This document shows positions 54,899-64,000 of a stretch of DNA of 64,000 bases, piece by piece (position 1 is the stretch's first letter; each line of letters begins with the position of its first letter). The notes beneath the pieces were generated by a model that worked only from the letters and a program-made list of their open reading frames with translations, searched no databases and was not told the origin of the DNA. Both the position numbers and the translations under genes were made by a program. The DNA comes from Sphingomonas sp. TZW2008 (GTDB lineage: Bacteria; Pseudomonadota; Alphaproteobacteria; Sphingomonadales; Sphingomonadaceae), in assembly GCF_002117915.1 (NCBI RefSeq), contig NZ_BDJB01000007.1, forward strand, positions 62,001 through 126,000. The letters run 5' to 3'.

Positions 54899-56625
54899 TG
54901 TTTCACGTGGAACAGAGATTTGACGTTATCGTCGTTGGCGGCGGTCATGCCGGCACCGAAGCCGCAGCTGCTGCAGCGCGCCGTGGCGCTCGCGTTGCGC
55001 TTGTTACCCACGACCAATCTCGTGTCGGGGCGATGTCGTGCAACCCGTCGATCGGTGGACTAGGCAAAGGGCACCTTGTACGGGAGGTCGATGCCTATGA
55101 CGGGTTGATCGCGCGCGCCGCAGACGCCGCGGGTATCCACTACCGCATGCTCAATCGCAGCAAGGGGCTCGCCGTGCAGGGACCTCGGGTCCAGGCCGAC
55201 CGCCGCCTTTATGCCGCAGCGATCCAGCAAATGCTGACGGCGGACTCGAACATGACGGTCGTTGCCGGTGATGTCACATCACTCTCGCTGACCTCGGGAC
55301 GCGTTAACGGCGTCGTACTGTCCGACGGCCGAGAGATTGCGGCTCCGAGTGTAGTCCTCGCGACTGGAACCTTCCTCGGCGGGCGCATCTTCCGCGGATC
55401 GGACGAGACGCCTGGCGGTCGCGTCGGCGAGGCGGCGGCGATTCCGCTCGCGGCACAACTTCGCGCACTCTCCTTGCCGATGGGTCGTCTCAAGACGGGC
55501 ACCCCGCCCCGGCTCGACGGCCGCACGATCGATTGGGCGAGGCTCGAACCCCAGCCCTCGGACGCCGACCCGTGGACGATGTCGCCGATGACGGCAAGAC
55601 GCATGCGGCCTCAGCTCGCATGTGCGATCACCCGCACCACGCCGCAGGCCCACGCAATTATCGCCGACAATCTCCACCGCTCGCCGCTGCACACCGGCGC
55701 GATCGAGGGACAGGGCCCGCGCTACTGCCCGTCGATCGAGGACAAGATCCGCCGTTTCGGCGATCGCGACGGCCACCAGATCTTCCTCGAACCCGAAGGG
55801 CTGGATGATCATATCATCTATCCCAACGGCATATCGACGTCGCTGCCGGCCGATGTGCAGGACGCTTTAATCCGTGCGATCCCTGGGCTCGAACGATGTG
55901 TCATCACGATGCACGGCTATGCCGTAGAGTATGACCATATCGATCCGCGTGCACTCGATGCGACACTGGCACTGCCCGCACTCGACGGTCTGTTCCTGTG
56001 CGGACAGATCAACGGTACGACCGGTTATGAGGAGGCCGCCGCGCAGGGTTTAGTCGCCGGCGCGAACGCCGCCGCTCATGCGCTGTCGCTCGCCCCATTC
56101 CTTCCCGATCGCAGCAACAGCTATATCGGCGTGATGATCGACGATCTGATCCTGCAAGGCATCAGCGAGCCCTATCGCATGCTCACCGCCCGCGCCGAAT
56201 ATCGCCTGTCGCTGCGCGCGGACAACGCTGAAACGCGTCTGACACCGCACGCCAAGATGCTTGGTCTACTTACCGCGGACCGCCTCGCGCATGTCGAACG
56301 ACGCGACACGCAACGCGCCGCCATCCAAACCGGCCGCGACGACCCCTCGCTGTACGACGCCGATCTAATCCGCGAGCATGAGGAGGACGTTCGCTACGCC
56401 CCCTATCTCGCCCGACAAGCGGCGGAAGTAGAACGCATGAAACGCGACGAGCGCATCAACATCGCCGCCGACCATGATCTCAATCGTATTGCTGGTCTGT
56501 CGAACGAGATGCGCGAGCGGCTCCGCACCGCGCGTCCGCGAACTTTAGGCGAGGCGTCGCGCGTGCGCGGCGTCACGCCAGCTGCGCTGACGGCGCTGTG
56601 GCTCGACGCCAAGGCGCAGCGATGA
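54898..56625 (+). CDS. mnmG: tRNA uridine-5-carboxymethylaminomethyl modification enzyme MnmG
   Basis: A 575-residue FAD protein, the partner of MnmE. The N-terminal FAD motif is [19 protein letters not shown]. Later landmarks are [43 protein letters not shown] and the helical tRNA-binding C-terminus. The C-terminal region is shorter than in E. coli (629). The GTG start overlaps the mnmE stop by one base and lies within a parS-like 16-mer; a second GTG at 54907 would skip FHV. ParB bound at this site could affect initiation of transcription or translation here. Confidence 0.97.
   Translation: MFHVEQRFDVIVVGGGHAGTEAAAAAARRGARVALVTHDQSRVGAMSCNPSIGGLGKGHLVREVDAYDGLIARAADAAGIHYRMLNRSKGLAVQGPRVQADRRLYAAAIQQMLTADSNMTVVAGDVTSLSLTSGRVNGVVLSDGREIAAPSVVLATGTFLGGRIFRGSDETPGGRVGEAAAIPLAAQLRALSLPMGRLKTGTPPRLDGRTIDWARLEPQPSDADPWTMSPMTARRMRPQLACAITRTTPQAHAIIADNLHRSPLHTGAIEGQGPRYCPSIEDKIRRFGDRDGHQIFLEPEGLDDHIIYPNGISTSLPADVQDALIRAIPGLERCVITMHGYAVEYDHIDPRALDATLALPALDGLFLCGQINGTTGYEEAAAQGLVAGANAAAHALSLAPFLPDRSNSYIGVMIDDLILQGISEPYRMLTARAEYRLSLRADNAETRLTPHAKMLGLLTADRLAHVERRDTQRAAIQTGRDDPSLYDADLIREHEEDVRYAPYLARQAAEVERMKRDERINIAADHDLNRIAGLSNEMRERLRTARPRTLGEASRVRGVTPAALTALWLDAKAQR
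54899..54914. other. parS-like site across the mnmG start codon
   Basis: TGTTTCACGTGGAACA is the classical ParB-binding 16-mer type; one half is TGTTTC and the other GGAACA, so it has one asymmetric position. It overlaps the first codons of mnmG and encodes FHVEQ. It is 2.3 kb upstream of parA. Confidence 0.82.
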
Positions 56626-57242
56626 CCGAGGACGAGGCACGCGCTGCGGTCGAGAGCATTGTCGGTACACCTGTGATGCCTGCGCTTGACCGGTTTGCCG
56701 ACCGCATCCGCCGCGAGAGCGGCGAGCAAAATCTCGTCGCGCGCGCGACACTCGACACGTTCTGGCTGCGGCATATGCTCGACTCTGCGCAGCTTCTGCC
56801 CCTCGCCCCGGCGTCGATCAACTCTTGGATCGATGTCGGAACTGGAGCCGGCTTCCCCGGAATGGTTGTCGCCCTCGCCCGCGACATACCCGTGGTGCTA
56901 GTCGAGCCGCGTCGGATGCGCGCGAGCTTTCTTCAGCAGGTGATCGAGGACGAAGGTCTGTCTCACCGCATTACCGTGCACCAGTGCAAAGTAGAGCGAG
57001 TGGCGGCCACGATCGCCAGCGTCATCTCCGCGCGCGCGGTAGCAGCACTTGCTGATTTGTTCGCCAGCACCGCCCATCTTGCGAACGACGAAACTGTGTA
57101 CTTGCTCCCGAAAGGACAATCCGCCACGACGGAAATGAGCGACGCACGGCGGCGGTATGCTGGATTGTTCCACGTGGAACAGAGCCGAACCGAGCCGACT
57201 TCAGGCATCATCGTCGCGTCAGGCGTGAGGAAGCATCGATGA
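56622..57242 (+). CDS. rsmG: 16S rRNA (guanine527-N7)-methyltransferase RsmG
   Basis: A 206-residue SAM-dependent methyltransferase, also called GidB. The SAM motif [17 protein letters not shown] and the following [14 protein letters not shown] are typical, with the N-terminal [20 protein letters not shown]. It modifies G527 of 16S rRNA in the 530 loop; loss gives low-level streptomycin resistance. It overlaps mnmG and parA by 4 bases each. A perfect parS-like palindrome is embedded near its 3' end and encodes FHVEQ. Confidence 0.97.
   Translation: MTEDEARAAVESIVGTPVMPALDRFADRIRRESGEQNLVARATLDTFWLRHMLDSAQLLPLAPASINSWIDVGTGAGFPGMVVALARDIPVVLVEPRRMRASFLQQVIEDEGLSHRITVHQCKVERVAATIASVISARAVAALADLFASTAHLANDETVYLLPKGQSATTEMSDARRRYAGLFHVEQSRTEPTSGIIVASGVRKHR
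57166..57181. other. Perfect parS palindrome inside rsmG
   Basis: TGTTCCACGTGGAACA is a perfect 16-bp palindrome of the parS type, 58 bases before the parA start. ParB would nucleate and spread from here. It is the best of the three candidates. Confidence 0.9.
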
Positions 57243-58021
57243 TCCGTATCGCTGTCGCCAACCAGAAGGGCGGGGTTGGCAAGACAACCTCCGCCATCAA
57301 TCTGGCGACCGCACTCGCGGCAACCGGCAAGCGCGTGCTGCTGATCGATCTCGATCCGCAGGGTAATGCCTCGACCGGCCTCGGCATCACCCAGGCGCAG
57401 CGCACATCGTCGAGCTATCACGTCCTCGTCGATCAGGCGCCGATCGCGCAGGGTGTGGTCGCGAGCGGGATCCCGCGGCTCGACATCCTCCCTGCGACGG
57501 TTGATCTGTCCGGCGCCGAGATCGAACTTGTCGAGCTCGATCAACGAACGCACCGCCTCCATCGCGCGCTCGACGCCGCGCCAGCGCGGTGGGATATCAC
57601 GTTAATCGACTGCCCGCCCTCGCTCGGCCTGCTGACGATGAATGCGATGGTCGCCGCAGATTCGCTGCTTGTGCCTTTGCAATGCGAGTTCTTCGCGCTC
57701 GAAGGCCTCAGCCAGCTGCTCACCACCGTCGAGCGGATCCGCGCGCGGTTCAATCCATCGCTGTCGATCATCGGCGTCGCGCTCACCATGTACGATCGGC
57801 GCAACCGGTTGACCGAGCAGGTATCGGCGGACGTTCGCGCGGTGCTTGGCCGTGTCGTCTTCGATACCGTCATTCCGCGCAATGTGCGCCTCTCGGAAGC
57901 GCCGAGCCACGGACTGCCCGCGCTGATCTACGATCATCGCTGCAGCGGTTCGCAAGCCTATATCACGCTCGCCCGCGAGCTGATCGCGCGGCTTCCGCAG
58001 GTTGAGGAGGTCGCGGCGTGA
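57239..58021 (+). CDS. parA: Chromosome partitioning ATPase ParA
   Basis: A 260-residue deviant Walker ATPase. The P-loop is NQKGGVGKTTSAINLA (signature Lys), then LLIDLDPQGNAS and the Walker B region ITLIDCPPSLGLLT, with the late VIPRNVRLSEAPSHG. There is no N-terminal HTH, as is typical for chromosomal (type Ib-like) ParA. It forms dynamic nucleoid-bound gradients that move ParB-parS complexes to the cell pole. It overlaps rsmG (ATGA) and parB (GTGA) by 4 bases, so the whole mnmE-parB run is one unit. Confidence 0.98.
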   Translation: MIRIAVANQKGGVGKTTSAINLATALAATGKRVLLIDLDPQGNASTGLGITQAQRTSSSYHVLVDQAPIAQGVVASGIPRLDILPATVDLSGAEIELVELDQRTHRLHRALDAAPARWDITLIDCPPSLGLLTMNAMVAADSLLVPLQCEFFALEGLSQLLTTVERIRARFNPSLSIIGVALTMYDRRNRLTEQVSADVRAVLGRVVFDTVIPRNVRLSEAPSHGLPALIYDHRCSGSQAYITLARELIARLPQVEEVAA

Positions 58022-58917
58022 CCGATAAGCGCCCGCGCGGCGGGCTCGGCCGTGGCCTCAACGCGCTGCTCGGCGACATCTCACGCGACGATTCGCCCGT
58101 CGATCCGCAGGGCAGCCCGGCGAGCGGCGTCCGCATGATCCCGGTCAGCGCGATCGCGCCGCACCCCGAGCAGCCGCGTCGCCATTTCGACGAGGATGCG
58201 CTCAACGAGCTCGCCGCCTCGATCGCGGAACGCGGCATCATCCAACCGATCGTCGTCCGTCCGCACGGCCACGATTATCAGATCGTCGCGGGTGAACGGC
58301 GCTGGCGCGCGGCACAGCGCGCGCGGCTGCACGAAGTGCCGGTTGTCATCCGCGACTATACCGACGCCGAGACGATGCAGATTGCGTTGGTCGAGAACAT
58401 CCAGCGCCAGGATCTCAACGCGATCGAGGAAGCGGAAGCCTACAGCCGCCTGCTCGACGAATTCGGTCACACACAGGAAGTGCTCGCCAAGACGGTGCAC
58501 AAGTCGCGCAGTCACGTCGCGAACCTGCTCCGCCTGCTCGATCTGCCGCGCAGCGTCCAAGACCGCGTGATCGACGGCACGCTCAGCATGGGCCACGCCC
58601 GCGCGATCATTGGTGCGCCCGATGCCGAGGCGCTGGCCGGCCAGGTCGTGGCCAAGGGCCTCTCCGTGCGCCAGACCGAGAAGCTCGCACAGGCCGCCAA
58701 ACCCGCCGCCGTCCGTAGCAAGACGGCGCGATCGACCGGTACGCGTGAGGAGGCCGACAATGCCGATGTAGCCGCGCTCGAGCGGCAGCTTGGCGATCTC
58801 CTGGGGCTCAGGGTTCGCATCGCGTACAATGCGGGCGGCGGGACGCTAACGGTCGACTATTCGACGCTCGATCAGCTCGATATGATCTGTCAGCGGCTCA
58901 GCGGCGAGCCGATCTAG
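58018..58917 (+). CDS. parB: Chromosome partitioning protein ParB
   Basis: A 299-residue CTPase clamp. The N-terminal RGGLGRGLNALLGD contacts ParA. The CTP-binding motifs GERRWRAAQ and ENIQRQDLNAIEEA are intact, and an HTH (TQEVLAKTVHKSRSHVANLLRLL) reads parS. The C-terminal dimerisation domain ends the protein. It loads at parS and slides on DNA after CTP binding. The GTG start overlaps the parA stop. The gene is convergent with holA, with only seven bases between the stops. Confidence 0.98.
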   Translation: MTDKRPRGGLGRGLNALLGDISRDDSPVDPQGSPASGVRMIPVSAIAPHPEQPRRHFDEDALNELAASIAERGIIQPIVVRPHGHDYQIVAGERRWRAAQRARLHEVPVVIRDYTDAETMQIALVENIQRQDLNAIEEAEAYSRLLDEFGHTQEVLAKTVHKSRSHVANLLRLLDLPRSVQDRVIDGTLSMGHARAIIGAPDAEALAGQVVAKGLSVRQTEKLAQAAKPAAVRSKTARSTGTREEADNADVAALERQLGDLLGLRVRIAYNAGGGTLTVDYSTLDQLDMICQRLSGEPI

Positions 58918-58924
58918 CGCGCCG

Positions 58925-59941
58925 TCATCCGCCCGCGCGGCGGCTGGCGAGTTCGATCATCGCCTGCGCCGGCAGAACGTTCCCAGCACTCGCTCCGCTC
59001 ATCACCGATCGCTCCGCCGCGCGCACGATCGCCAGAGCACCTGCCAGCGCCGTCGGTGACCAGCGGCGCAGCGCCGCCCCCGTCGCCACCTCTTCCTTGA
59101 AGAACACGCGGTGCCGCTTCATCACGCCGCCGATGTCAGCCCCGCCCGCCACCTCGCCGCGCATCTCAGCCAGCGATGCCAGCCGCCGGGCTAGCGCGCG
59201 CAGCCACGGCACGGGCGAGACATTGGCCTCCTCCATCCGCCGCAGCGCCTCCCCCAGCGCCGCCGGCTTGCCCGCCACCAGCGCGTCGATCACGTCGGAC
59301 GCCTCGACCTCGCCGAGGTCGGCACCGATAGCGTCGAGCGCCGCTTCCTCGGCCGTCACGGTACGTGTCGGATCGGCGTCGAGGTACAGCGCCAGCTTCT
59401 CGATCTCGCGCGCGATCACCGCGCGATCACCGCCGCCGGCGCCCGCCAGCCGCCGTGCGACACCCGGAGCGAGCCGCAGGCCGTGTTCCCGCGCGATCTC
59501 GCCGACCACCCCCTCCAGCTGCTCCACACTAGGCACGTAACAGGCGACAGCGAGCGCATTGGGTGCGTCGAGCGCTAGCTTGGCGAGCTTCGACGTCGCC
59601 TTCAGCGTCGGGGCGATCACCACCACCGGATTGCCCGCCCGCTCGGCCTCCAGCAGCGCCGATACCGCCGCCAGGCTCTCCTCGCCCGCCCCCGTCACGC
59701 GCACGTGTCGCGCGGTGCCGAATAGCGAGAGCGCCGCTGCCTCGTCCGCCAGCCGCGCGGGATCGCCGCGTAGCGTCGCGCCGTCGAGATCGACGCGCTC
59801 CGCGTCCGGCCCCAGCGCGCGCGGCAGCCGATCGGCGAGCGCCATCGCCCCCGCCTCGTCCGGTCCGAACAGCAGATACAGTCGAATGTCGGCGGGTGGC
59901 CGGTCGAGCGCGGCCTTGAGGCGCGCCTCGGTCGCCTTCAT
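58925..59941 (-). CDS. holA: DNA polymerase III subunit delta
   Basis: A 338-residue clamp-loader subunit. The N-terminal LYLLFGPDEAGAMALADRLP, the middle VVVIAPTLKATSKLAK and the C-terminal helical region VSPVPWLRALARRLASL fit HolA. It opens the beta clamp by contact with it. The gene starts in an ATGA overlap with lptE and ends close to parB. The leuS-lptE-holA order is a widely conserved operon in proteobacteria. Confidence 0.94.
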   Translation of the reverse strand: MKATEARLKAALDRPPADIRLYLLFGPDEAGAMALADRLPRALGPDAERVDLDGATLRGDPARLADEAAALSLFGTARHVRVTGAGEESLAAVSALLEAERAGNPVVVIAPTLKATSKLAKLALDAPNALAVACYVPSVEQLEGVVGEIAREHGLRLAPGVARRLAGAGGGDRAVIAREIEKLALYLDADPTRTVTAEEAALDAIGADLGEVEASDVIDALVAGKPAALGEALRRMEEANVSPVPWLRALARRLASLAEMRGEVAGGADIGGVMKRHRVFFKEEVATGAALRRWSPTALAGALAIVRAAERSVMSGASAGNVLPAQAMIELASRRAGG

Positions 59942-60450
59942 TGCGCCGCCGGCGCCCGCCCGACGTAGAGTGCGACGCGCGTCAGGATTTGGTCGGCAAT
60001 CGTTTCGGACAGCCGCTCTAGCGCGGTATTCTCCGCCGCGATCGTGGCATATTCCGATCCGACCACGTCGATCCCCGCGTCCGATCCGGCGGTCGCGTCG
60101 AGCACGACGCCGGCCTGCCCCACTTCGACCAATTGGTAGCGCGCGCGCAGCGTCCGCCGCTCGCGCGCCACCGAATCATCGCGGCGGATGGCGAGCCCGG
60201 TAATCTGATCGTCGAGCTTGATCTCCAGCCGATAGCGCGCACCTGCACCCTGCGGCTTGCCCAGCCGGTCGCGCAGCGCATTGGCGACGAGCCATCCCGC
60301 CTTGCCCTCGATCGGCGCGACCTCGACCTGTGCCAGCGTCGCCGCGACCGGGCTCGACGCGCCGCCGGCGTAGAGCGGCTTCAGTCCGCATCCCGCCAGC
60401 AGCGGCAAAGCGAGCGCGATCGCAAGAAGCGGGCGCGGCGAGCGCCTCAT
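59938..60450 (-). CDS. lptE: LPS-assembly lipoprotein LptE
   Basis: A 170-residue outer-membrane lipoprotein. The signal peptide ends in LLAGC, with Cys21 as the lipidated residue, followed by GLKPLYAGG, a motif typical of alphaproteobacterial LptE. It plugs the LptD barrel and helps insert LPS or its equivalent. Its presence is notable in a sphingomonad, whose outer leaflet may carry glycosphingolipids rather than LPS; the transported lipid may differ. It overlaps leuS and holA by 4 bases. Confidence 0.93.
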   Translation of the reverse strand: MRRSPRPLLAIALALPLLAGCGLKPLYAGGASSPVAATLAQVEVAPIEGKAGWLVANALRDRLGKPQGAGARYRLEIKLDDQITGLAIRRDDSVARERRTLRARYQLVEVGQAGVVLDATAGSDAGIDVVGSEYATIAAENTALERLSETIADQILTRVALYVGRAPAAQ

Positions 60451-62969
60451 GCGACGATATTCACCAGGCGGTCGGGCACCACGATCACCTTCCGCGGCGG
60501 CTTTCCGTCGAGCGCGCGGACGATCTTGTCGAGCCCCAGCGCCTGCGCCTCGGTTACGTCCTTTGCTGCGCCCTTCGGCAGCACGATCGTGTCCTTGAGC
60601 TTGCCGTTCACCTGAACTGCGATCGTCACCTCGTCGTCGACCAGCATCGCCGGATCGACCGCTGGCCAGGTCGCATCAGCGATCAGGCCGTCGCCGCCCT
60701 GCGCCGCCCAGGCTTCCTCGGCGAGATGCGGCACCATCGGTGATACGATTCGCAGCAGCGTCGCGAGCGCCTCGGCGCGATCACGCGACGGCGCCGCTTT
60801 GTCGATCGCATTGGCGAGCGTGTAGATCAGCGCCACCGCCTTGTTGAACTGCAGCCCTTCGATCGCCTCGGCAACGCCCTTCACCGTGCGATGCGCCACC
60901 TTGCGCAAGCCGACGTCGTCGCCCTCGCTGACGTTATCATCGCCAATCAGCCGCCACAGCCGTTGAACGAAGCGCCACGCCCCCTCGATGCCGTTCTCGC
61001 TCCACTCGAGATCGCGCTCGGGCGGCGAGTCGGACAGCATGAACCAGCGCACCGCGTCCGCACCATATTGGTCGACGATCGGCTCGGGATCGATCGTATT
61101 CTTCTTCGATTTGGACATCTTCTCGATGCGGCCGACCGTCACTGGCTGCCCAGTCGCCGTCTCGACGCCGCCCTCGATCTCGCCCGGCGACAGCCAGCGG
61201 CCGTCGTGCGACTTGTACGTCTCATGCGTCACCATGCCCTGCGTGAACAGGCCGGCGAACGGCTCGGCCACGTCGATCAGGTCGACCGCCTTCAGCGCCC
61301 GCGTCCAGAAGCGCGCGTAGAGAAGGTGGAGGATCGCATGCTCCACCCCGCCGATATATTGGTTTACCGGCAACCACTGCTCGGCCACCGCGCGGTCGAA
61401 CGGGCGGTCACTCGGCTGGCTGGCGAAGCGGATGAAATACCAAGAAGAGTCGGCGAACGTGTCGAGCGTGTCGGTCTCGCGCACCGCGTCGGCGCCGCAC
61501 GACGGGCAGGCGACATGCTTCCATGTCGGATGCCGATCGAGCGGATTGCCAGGGACGGCAAAGCTCACGTCCTCGGGCAGCAACACCGGCAGCTGGTCAG
61601 CGGGCACCGGCACCGCGCCGCACGCGTCGCAGTGGATGATCGGGATCGGCGTGCCCCAGTAGCGCTGGCGGCTGACGCCCCAGTCGCGCAGGCGGAACAC
61701 GGTGGTCCCCTCACCCCACCCGCCAGCCTCTGCGCGCTGGATCACGGTGCGCTTAGCATCCTCGATGTCCATCCCGTCCAGGAAGTGCGAATTCACCAGC
61801 CTACCCGGCCCGTTATAGGCCTCGGCACCGTCGAACTCGGGGGCATCCTTGTCGCCCTCGGACACGACGCGGCGGATCGGCAGCGCATATTTGGTGGCGA
61901 ACTCGAAATCGCGCTGGTCGTGCGCCGGCACGCCGAACACCGCACCGACGCCATAGTCCATCAGCACGAAATTGGCGATGTACACCGGCAGCTGCCACGT
62001 CGGATCGAACGGGTGCGTCGCCTTCAGCCCGGTGTCGAACCCCTTCTTCTCCTGCGTCTCGAGCTCGGCCGCGGTGGTGCCACCGCGCTTGCACTCGGCG
62101 ATGAAGTCCGCCGCCGCCTGGTCGCGCGCCGCCGCCTGCTGGGCCAGCGGGTGATCCGCCGCCACCGCGACGAAGCTCGCGCCGAAGATGGTGTCAGGCC
62201 GCGTGGTATAGACTTCGACGACGCCTTCGCCCGTCCCCGCCGCATCGCCGAGCGCGAAGCGGAACGTCAGTCCCTGGCTCTTGCCGATCCAGTTCTCCTG
62301 CATCAGCCGGACCTTGTCTGGCCAATCCTTGAGGTCGCCCAACCCCCGCAGCAGATCGTCGGCGAAGGCGGTGATCTTGAGGAACCACTGGTTCAGCTTG
62401 CGCTTCTCGACCAGCGCACCCGATCGCCAGCCGCGCCCGTCGATCACCTGCTCGTTGGCGAGCACAGTCATGTCGACCGGATCCCAGTTCACCGCGCTCT
62501 CGCGGCGATAAACGAGGCCAGCTTCGTAGAATTTCAGGAACAGCGCCTGCTCGTGCCCGAAGTAATCGGGATCGCAGGTGGCGAACTCGCGCGTCCAATC
62601 GAGCGCGAAGCCGAGCCGCTTCAGCTGCGCCTTCATCGTCGCGATATTGTCGCGCGTCCAGCCGCCGGGGTGCACCCCCTTCTCCATCGCAGCATTTTCC
62701 GCGGGCATGCCGAACGCGTCCCACCCCATCGGGTGGAGCACTTCCATGCCGTTCATCCGGCGGAAGCGCGCCAGCACGTCGCCCATCGTGTAGTTGCGCA
62801 CGTGCCCCATGTGGATGCGCCCCGACGGATAGGGGAACATCTCGAGCACGTAGCTCTTCGGCTTGGGCGAGGCATCGTCAGCGGCAAAGGTCGCCCGCTC
62901 GTCCCACACGCGCTGCCATTTCGCGTCCGCGGCAAGCGCGTTGAAGCGTTGGCCGGTCCCCGAACTCAT
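60447..62969 (-). CDS. leuS: Leucyl-tRNA synthetase
   Basis: An 840-residue class I synthetase. The HIGH-type signature is [15 protein letters not shown] (His53 to His56). The editing domain insert is present (the [15 protein letters not shown] region), and the KMSKS-type loop is EKMSKSKKN. The C-terminal anticodon-binding part and the small Leu-specific C-terminal domain complete it. It charges tRNA-Leu in the cytoplasm. The ATG at 62969 has a gaggcagg site and lies nine bases after the DUF3576 stop. The stop overlaps lptE. Confidence 0.98.
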   Translation of the reverse strand: MSSGTGQRFNALAADAKWQRVWDERATFAADDASPKPKSYVLEMFPYPSGRIHMGHVRNYTMGDVLARFRRMNGMEVLHPMGWDAFGMPAENAAMEKGVHPGGWTRDNIATMKAQLKRLGFALDWTREFATCDPDYFGHEQALFLKFYEAGLVYRRESAVNWDPVDMTVLANEQVIDGRGWRSGALVEKRKLNQWFLKITAFADDLLRGLGDLKDWPDKVRLMQENWIGKSQGLTFRFALGDAAGTGEGVVEVYTTRPDTIFGASFVAVAADHPLAQQAAARDQAAADFIAECKRGGTTAAELETQEKKGFDTGLKATHPFDPTWQLPVYIANFVLMDYGVGAVFGVPAHDQRDFEFATKYALPIRRVVSEGDKDAPEFDGAEAYNGPGRLVNSHFLDGMDIEDAKRTVIQRAEAGGWGEGTTVFRLRDWGVSRQRYWGTPIPIIHCDACGAVPVPADQLPVLLPEDVSFAVPGNPLDRHPTWKHVACPSCGADAVRETDTLDTFADSSWYFIRFASQPSDRPFDRAVAEQWLPVNQYIGGVEHAILHLLYARFWTRALKAVDLIDVAEPFAGLFTQGMVTHETYKSHDGRWLSPGEIEGGVETATGQPVTVGRIEKMSKSKKNTIDPEPIVDQYGADAVRWFMLSDSPPERDLEWSENGIEGAWRFVQRLWRLIGDDNVSEGDDVGLRKVAHRTVKGVAEAIEGLQFNKAVALIYTLANAIDKAAPSRDRAEALATLLRIVSPMVPHLAEEAWAAQGGDGLIADATWPAVDPAMLVDDEVTIAVQVNGKLKDTIVLPKGAAKDVTEAQALGLDKIVRALDGKPPRKVIVVPDRLVNIVA

Positions 62970-62977
62970 CGCCTGCC

Positions 62978-63415
62978 TCAGTTGATCGCGGAGGAGGCGC
63001 GGCGCAGGTCGCGTGCCCGCGTCAGGATCACGTCTTCCAGCTTCTGCGTCGTCGCCGCCGCCACCGGCGCGCCGACCCACTGGCCGCCCTGGTTCACCTC
63101 ACGCAGCGCCGCGACACGCAACGCGTCGGCGCGCAGATCCTGGTCGAGGATCGACACCGTCACCTTCATCCGCTCGGTCGGCGTCTGCGGATTGACGTAC
63201 CAATCGGTCACCACCACACCGCCGTTCGAGTCGGTCTGCAGCAGCGGCATGAAGCTCAGCGTGTCGAGCGTCGCGCGCCACAGATAGCTGTTCACCCCGA
63301 TCGTCGTGATGCGCGAGGCGGCAAGGTCGGTCTGCGGCCGCTCGCGCCCCCCGCCGCAGCTCGCTGCAGCAAGGGCGGCACATACGATCAGCGCGGAACG
63401 CAACGGGCGGAACAT
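62978..63415 (-). CDS. DUF3576-family lipoprotein
   Basis: A 145-residue lipoprotein. The signal ends in AAASC, with Cys20 as the lipidated residue. Then comes a compact domain with [19 protein letters not shown] and [23 protein letters not shown], typical of the alphaproteobacterial DUF3576 family. It sits upstream of leuS in many relatives, implying an envelope role tied to lptE. The start at 63415 is favoured by the AGGA site eight bases upstream; an ATG at 63421 is also possible. The mechanism is unknown. Confidence 0.88.
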   Translation of the reverse strand: MFRPLRSALIVCAALAAASCGGGRERPQTDLAASRITTIGVNSYLWRATLDTLSFMPLLQTDSNGGVVVTDWYVNPQTPTERMKVTVSILDQDLRADALRVAALREVNQGGQWVGAPVAAATTQKLEDVILTRARDLRRASSAIN

Positions 63416-63579
63416 CGGCATCGTCCTGATGGAAAAACTCACTGGCTGCGGCTCTATAGGGCCCCTCCCCCGCCCGCAAGTTGATCCGATTCGCCCGTGG
63501 CCGCCATCGGTGATGCTAGGGGGTGCGAGCATCGCGGATAGAGGGAGTTACGTACTGGCCGCGATCAGATGATTTGCGG

Positions 63580-63620
63580 TGTTGCACTGCGACATCATCA
63601 ATATATGATACGTTGCAACA
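63580..63620 (+). promoter_or_regulatory. Nested inverted repeats upstream of TonB-dependent receptor
   Basis: Outer arms TGTTGCA and TGCAACA (63580-63586 and 63614-63620) flank inner arms ATCAT and ATGAT in an AT-rich patch. This is markedly lower in GC than its surroundings. It lies about 50 bases before the receptor start. It could be an operator or promoter region. Confidence 0.5.
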
Positions 63621-63669
63621 TAACGCTGCTCCCTGCAGCGTTTTCTCTTCACCCTGTCTTGGAGCAGAA

Positions 63670-64000
63670 ATGCCACCCTCGCCCCCTCACGCGCGGCTAC
63701 GTGCGTCCACGATGGCCGCGACGGTCGCACTTAGTCTTGTGCCATCTGCCGCCGCGGCACAGGACGCGCCGGAGTCCGGTAACGATGCGATCGTTGTCTT
63801 GGGCACGCGCAACACCCTTGATCGGGCGCTGTCGTCGGATCGCGTTACCGAGCGCATGTCACAGTCGAGCCGGTCGATCGAACGCGACATCCTCGATGCC
63901 GCCGGCACGTACCGGCTGAGCGACGCGCTCGAACTCGTCAGCGGCTTCAGCCAGCAGAATAACCGTGGCGGCGTCATCGACAACTTTGCCGTTCGCGGAT
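63670..64000 (+). CDS. TonB-dependent receptor, N-terminal part (partial)
   Basis: The first 110 codons of a gene that continues past the window. A signal peptide (ATVALSLVPSAAAAQ) is followed by a TonB-box-like segment, DAIVVLGTR, and then the start of the plug domain (RSIERDILDAAGTYRLSDALEL, VSGFSQQNN, IDNFAVRG). This pattern is typical of siderophore or other outer-membrane TonB-dependent receptors. The ggag site six bases before the ATG at 63670 supports the start. The ligand cannot be inferred from this part. The upstream region holds an AT-rich inverted repeat. Confidence 0.9.
   Translation, partial: MPPSPPHARLRASTMAATVALSLVPSAAAAQDAPESGNDAIVVLGTRNTLDRALSSDRVTERMSQSSRSIERDILDAAGTYRLSDALELVSGFSQQNNRGGVIDNFAVRG

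Noticed and set aside
1..64000. CRISPR arrays, insertion sequences and rRNA genes
   Set aside because: I looked for regularly spaced direct repeats, transposase motifs with terminal inverted repeats, and rRNA signatures, and saw none.

Overview
The window is a GC-rich, densely coded chromosomal segment from an alphaproteobacterium. It is most likely a sphingomonad (Sphingomonas or a close relative). The indications are a single parAB locus joined to mnmE-mnmG-rsmG, a fused CysNC, a TTG-started infA before maf and yacG, a holin_3TM/GH108 pair of gene-transfer-agent type, a DUF3576 lipoprotein beside leuS, and many 4-base ATGA/GTGA overlaps. The taxonomic call is inference from gene content. 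I see no rRNA, CRISPR array, transposase or complete prophage.

Layout. Positions 1-2113 hold the end of a sugar-nucleotide epimerase, a lysozyme plus holin pair, and hslV without hslU beside it. Positions 2216-4926 hold two overlapping amidohydrolase paralogues; the second has lost most of the metal ligands. Positions 4942-7934 are a partial cytochrome c maturation operon (ccmF, ccmG, ccmH). Positions 7931-11790 hold a GNAT acetyltransferase, a glutathione transferase, a cytochrome P450 and an epimerase. Positions 12112-15505 hold a 47-residue basic membrane protein, a LysR regulator divergent from an NTF2-like protein and an SDR broken by one in-frame TAG, then tag and tRNA-Leu(CAG). Positions 15603-26677 are housekeeping: a complex I-associated NAD-binding protein, uppP, gltD-gltB, a class A penicillin-binding protein and an FMN reductase.

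Positions 26832-33990 form a tightly packed acyl-CoA operon. It encodes an unrecognised protein, an APH-like kinase, a double-domain CaiB/BaiF CoA transferase, a crotonase and a thiolase-like protein. The substrate is unknown and no acyl-CoA dehydrogenase is present. Then come malate synthase G with a CoA-ester lyase, rpiB-glyA, a 58-residue glycine-rich membrane protein and nrdR. Next is an in-frame fusion of a GIY-YIG domain to a TrmJ-type methyltransferase, whose linker is encoded by a large palindromic repeat. Positions 40842-47153 hold a small surface protein, tRNA-Phe, the infA-maf-RNase-yacG operon, a UbiH-type hydroxylase and ftsK.

Positions 47345-52186 are a sulfate-activation locus: a LuxR-type regulator divergent from cysD, cysNC and cysQ. 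It has a perfect 16-bp palindrome, a possible 16-codon leader and a hairpin. Positions 53394-58917 hold a DUF6489 protein, mnmE, mnmG, rsmG, parA and parB, with parS-like 16-mers inside coding DNA, one of them spanning the mnmG start. The minus-strand group DUF3576-leuS-lptE-holA follows, and the start of a TonB-dependent receptor closes the window.

The most noteworthy items are the repeat-linked GIY-YIG/TrmJ fusion, the TAG-interrupted SDR, the degenerate amidohydrolase partner, the parS sites in mnmG and rsmG, the regulatory DNA around cysD, and the uncharacterised acyl-CoA operon.
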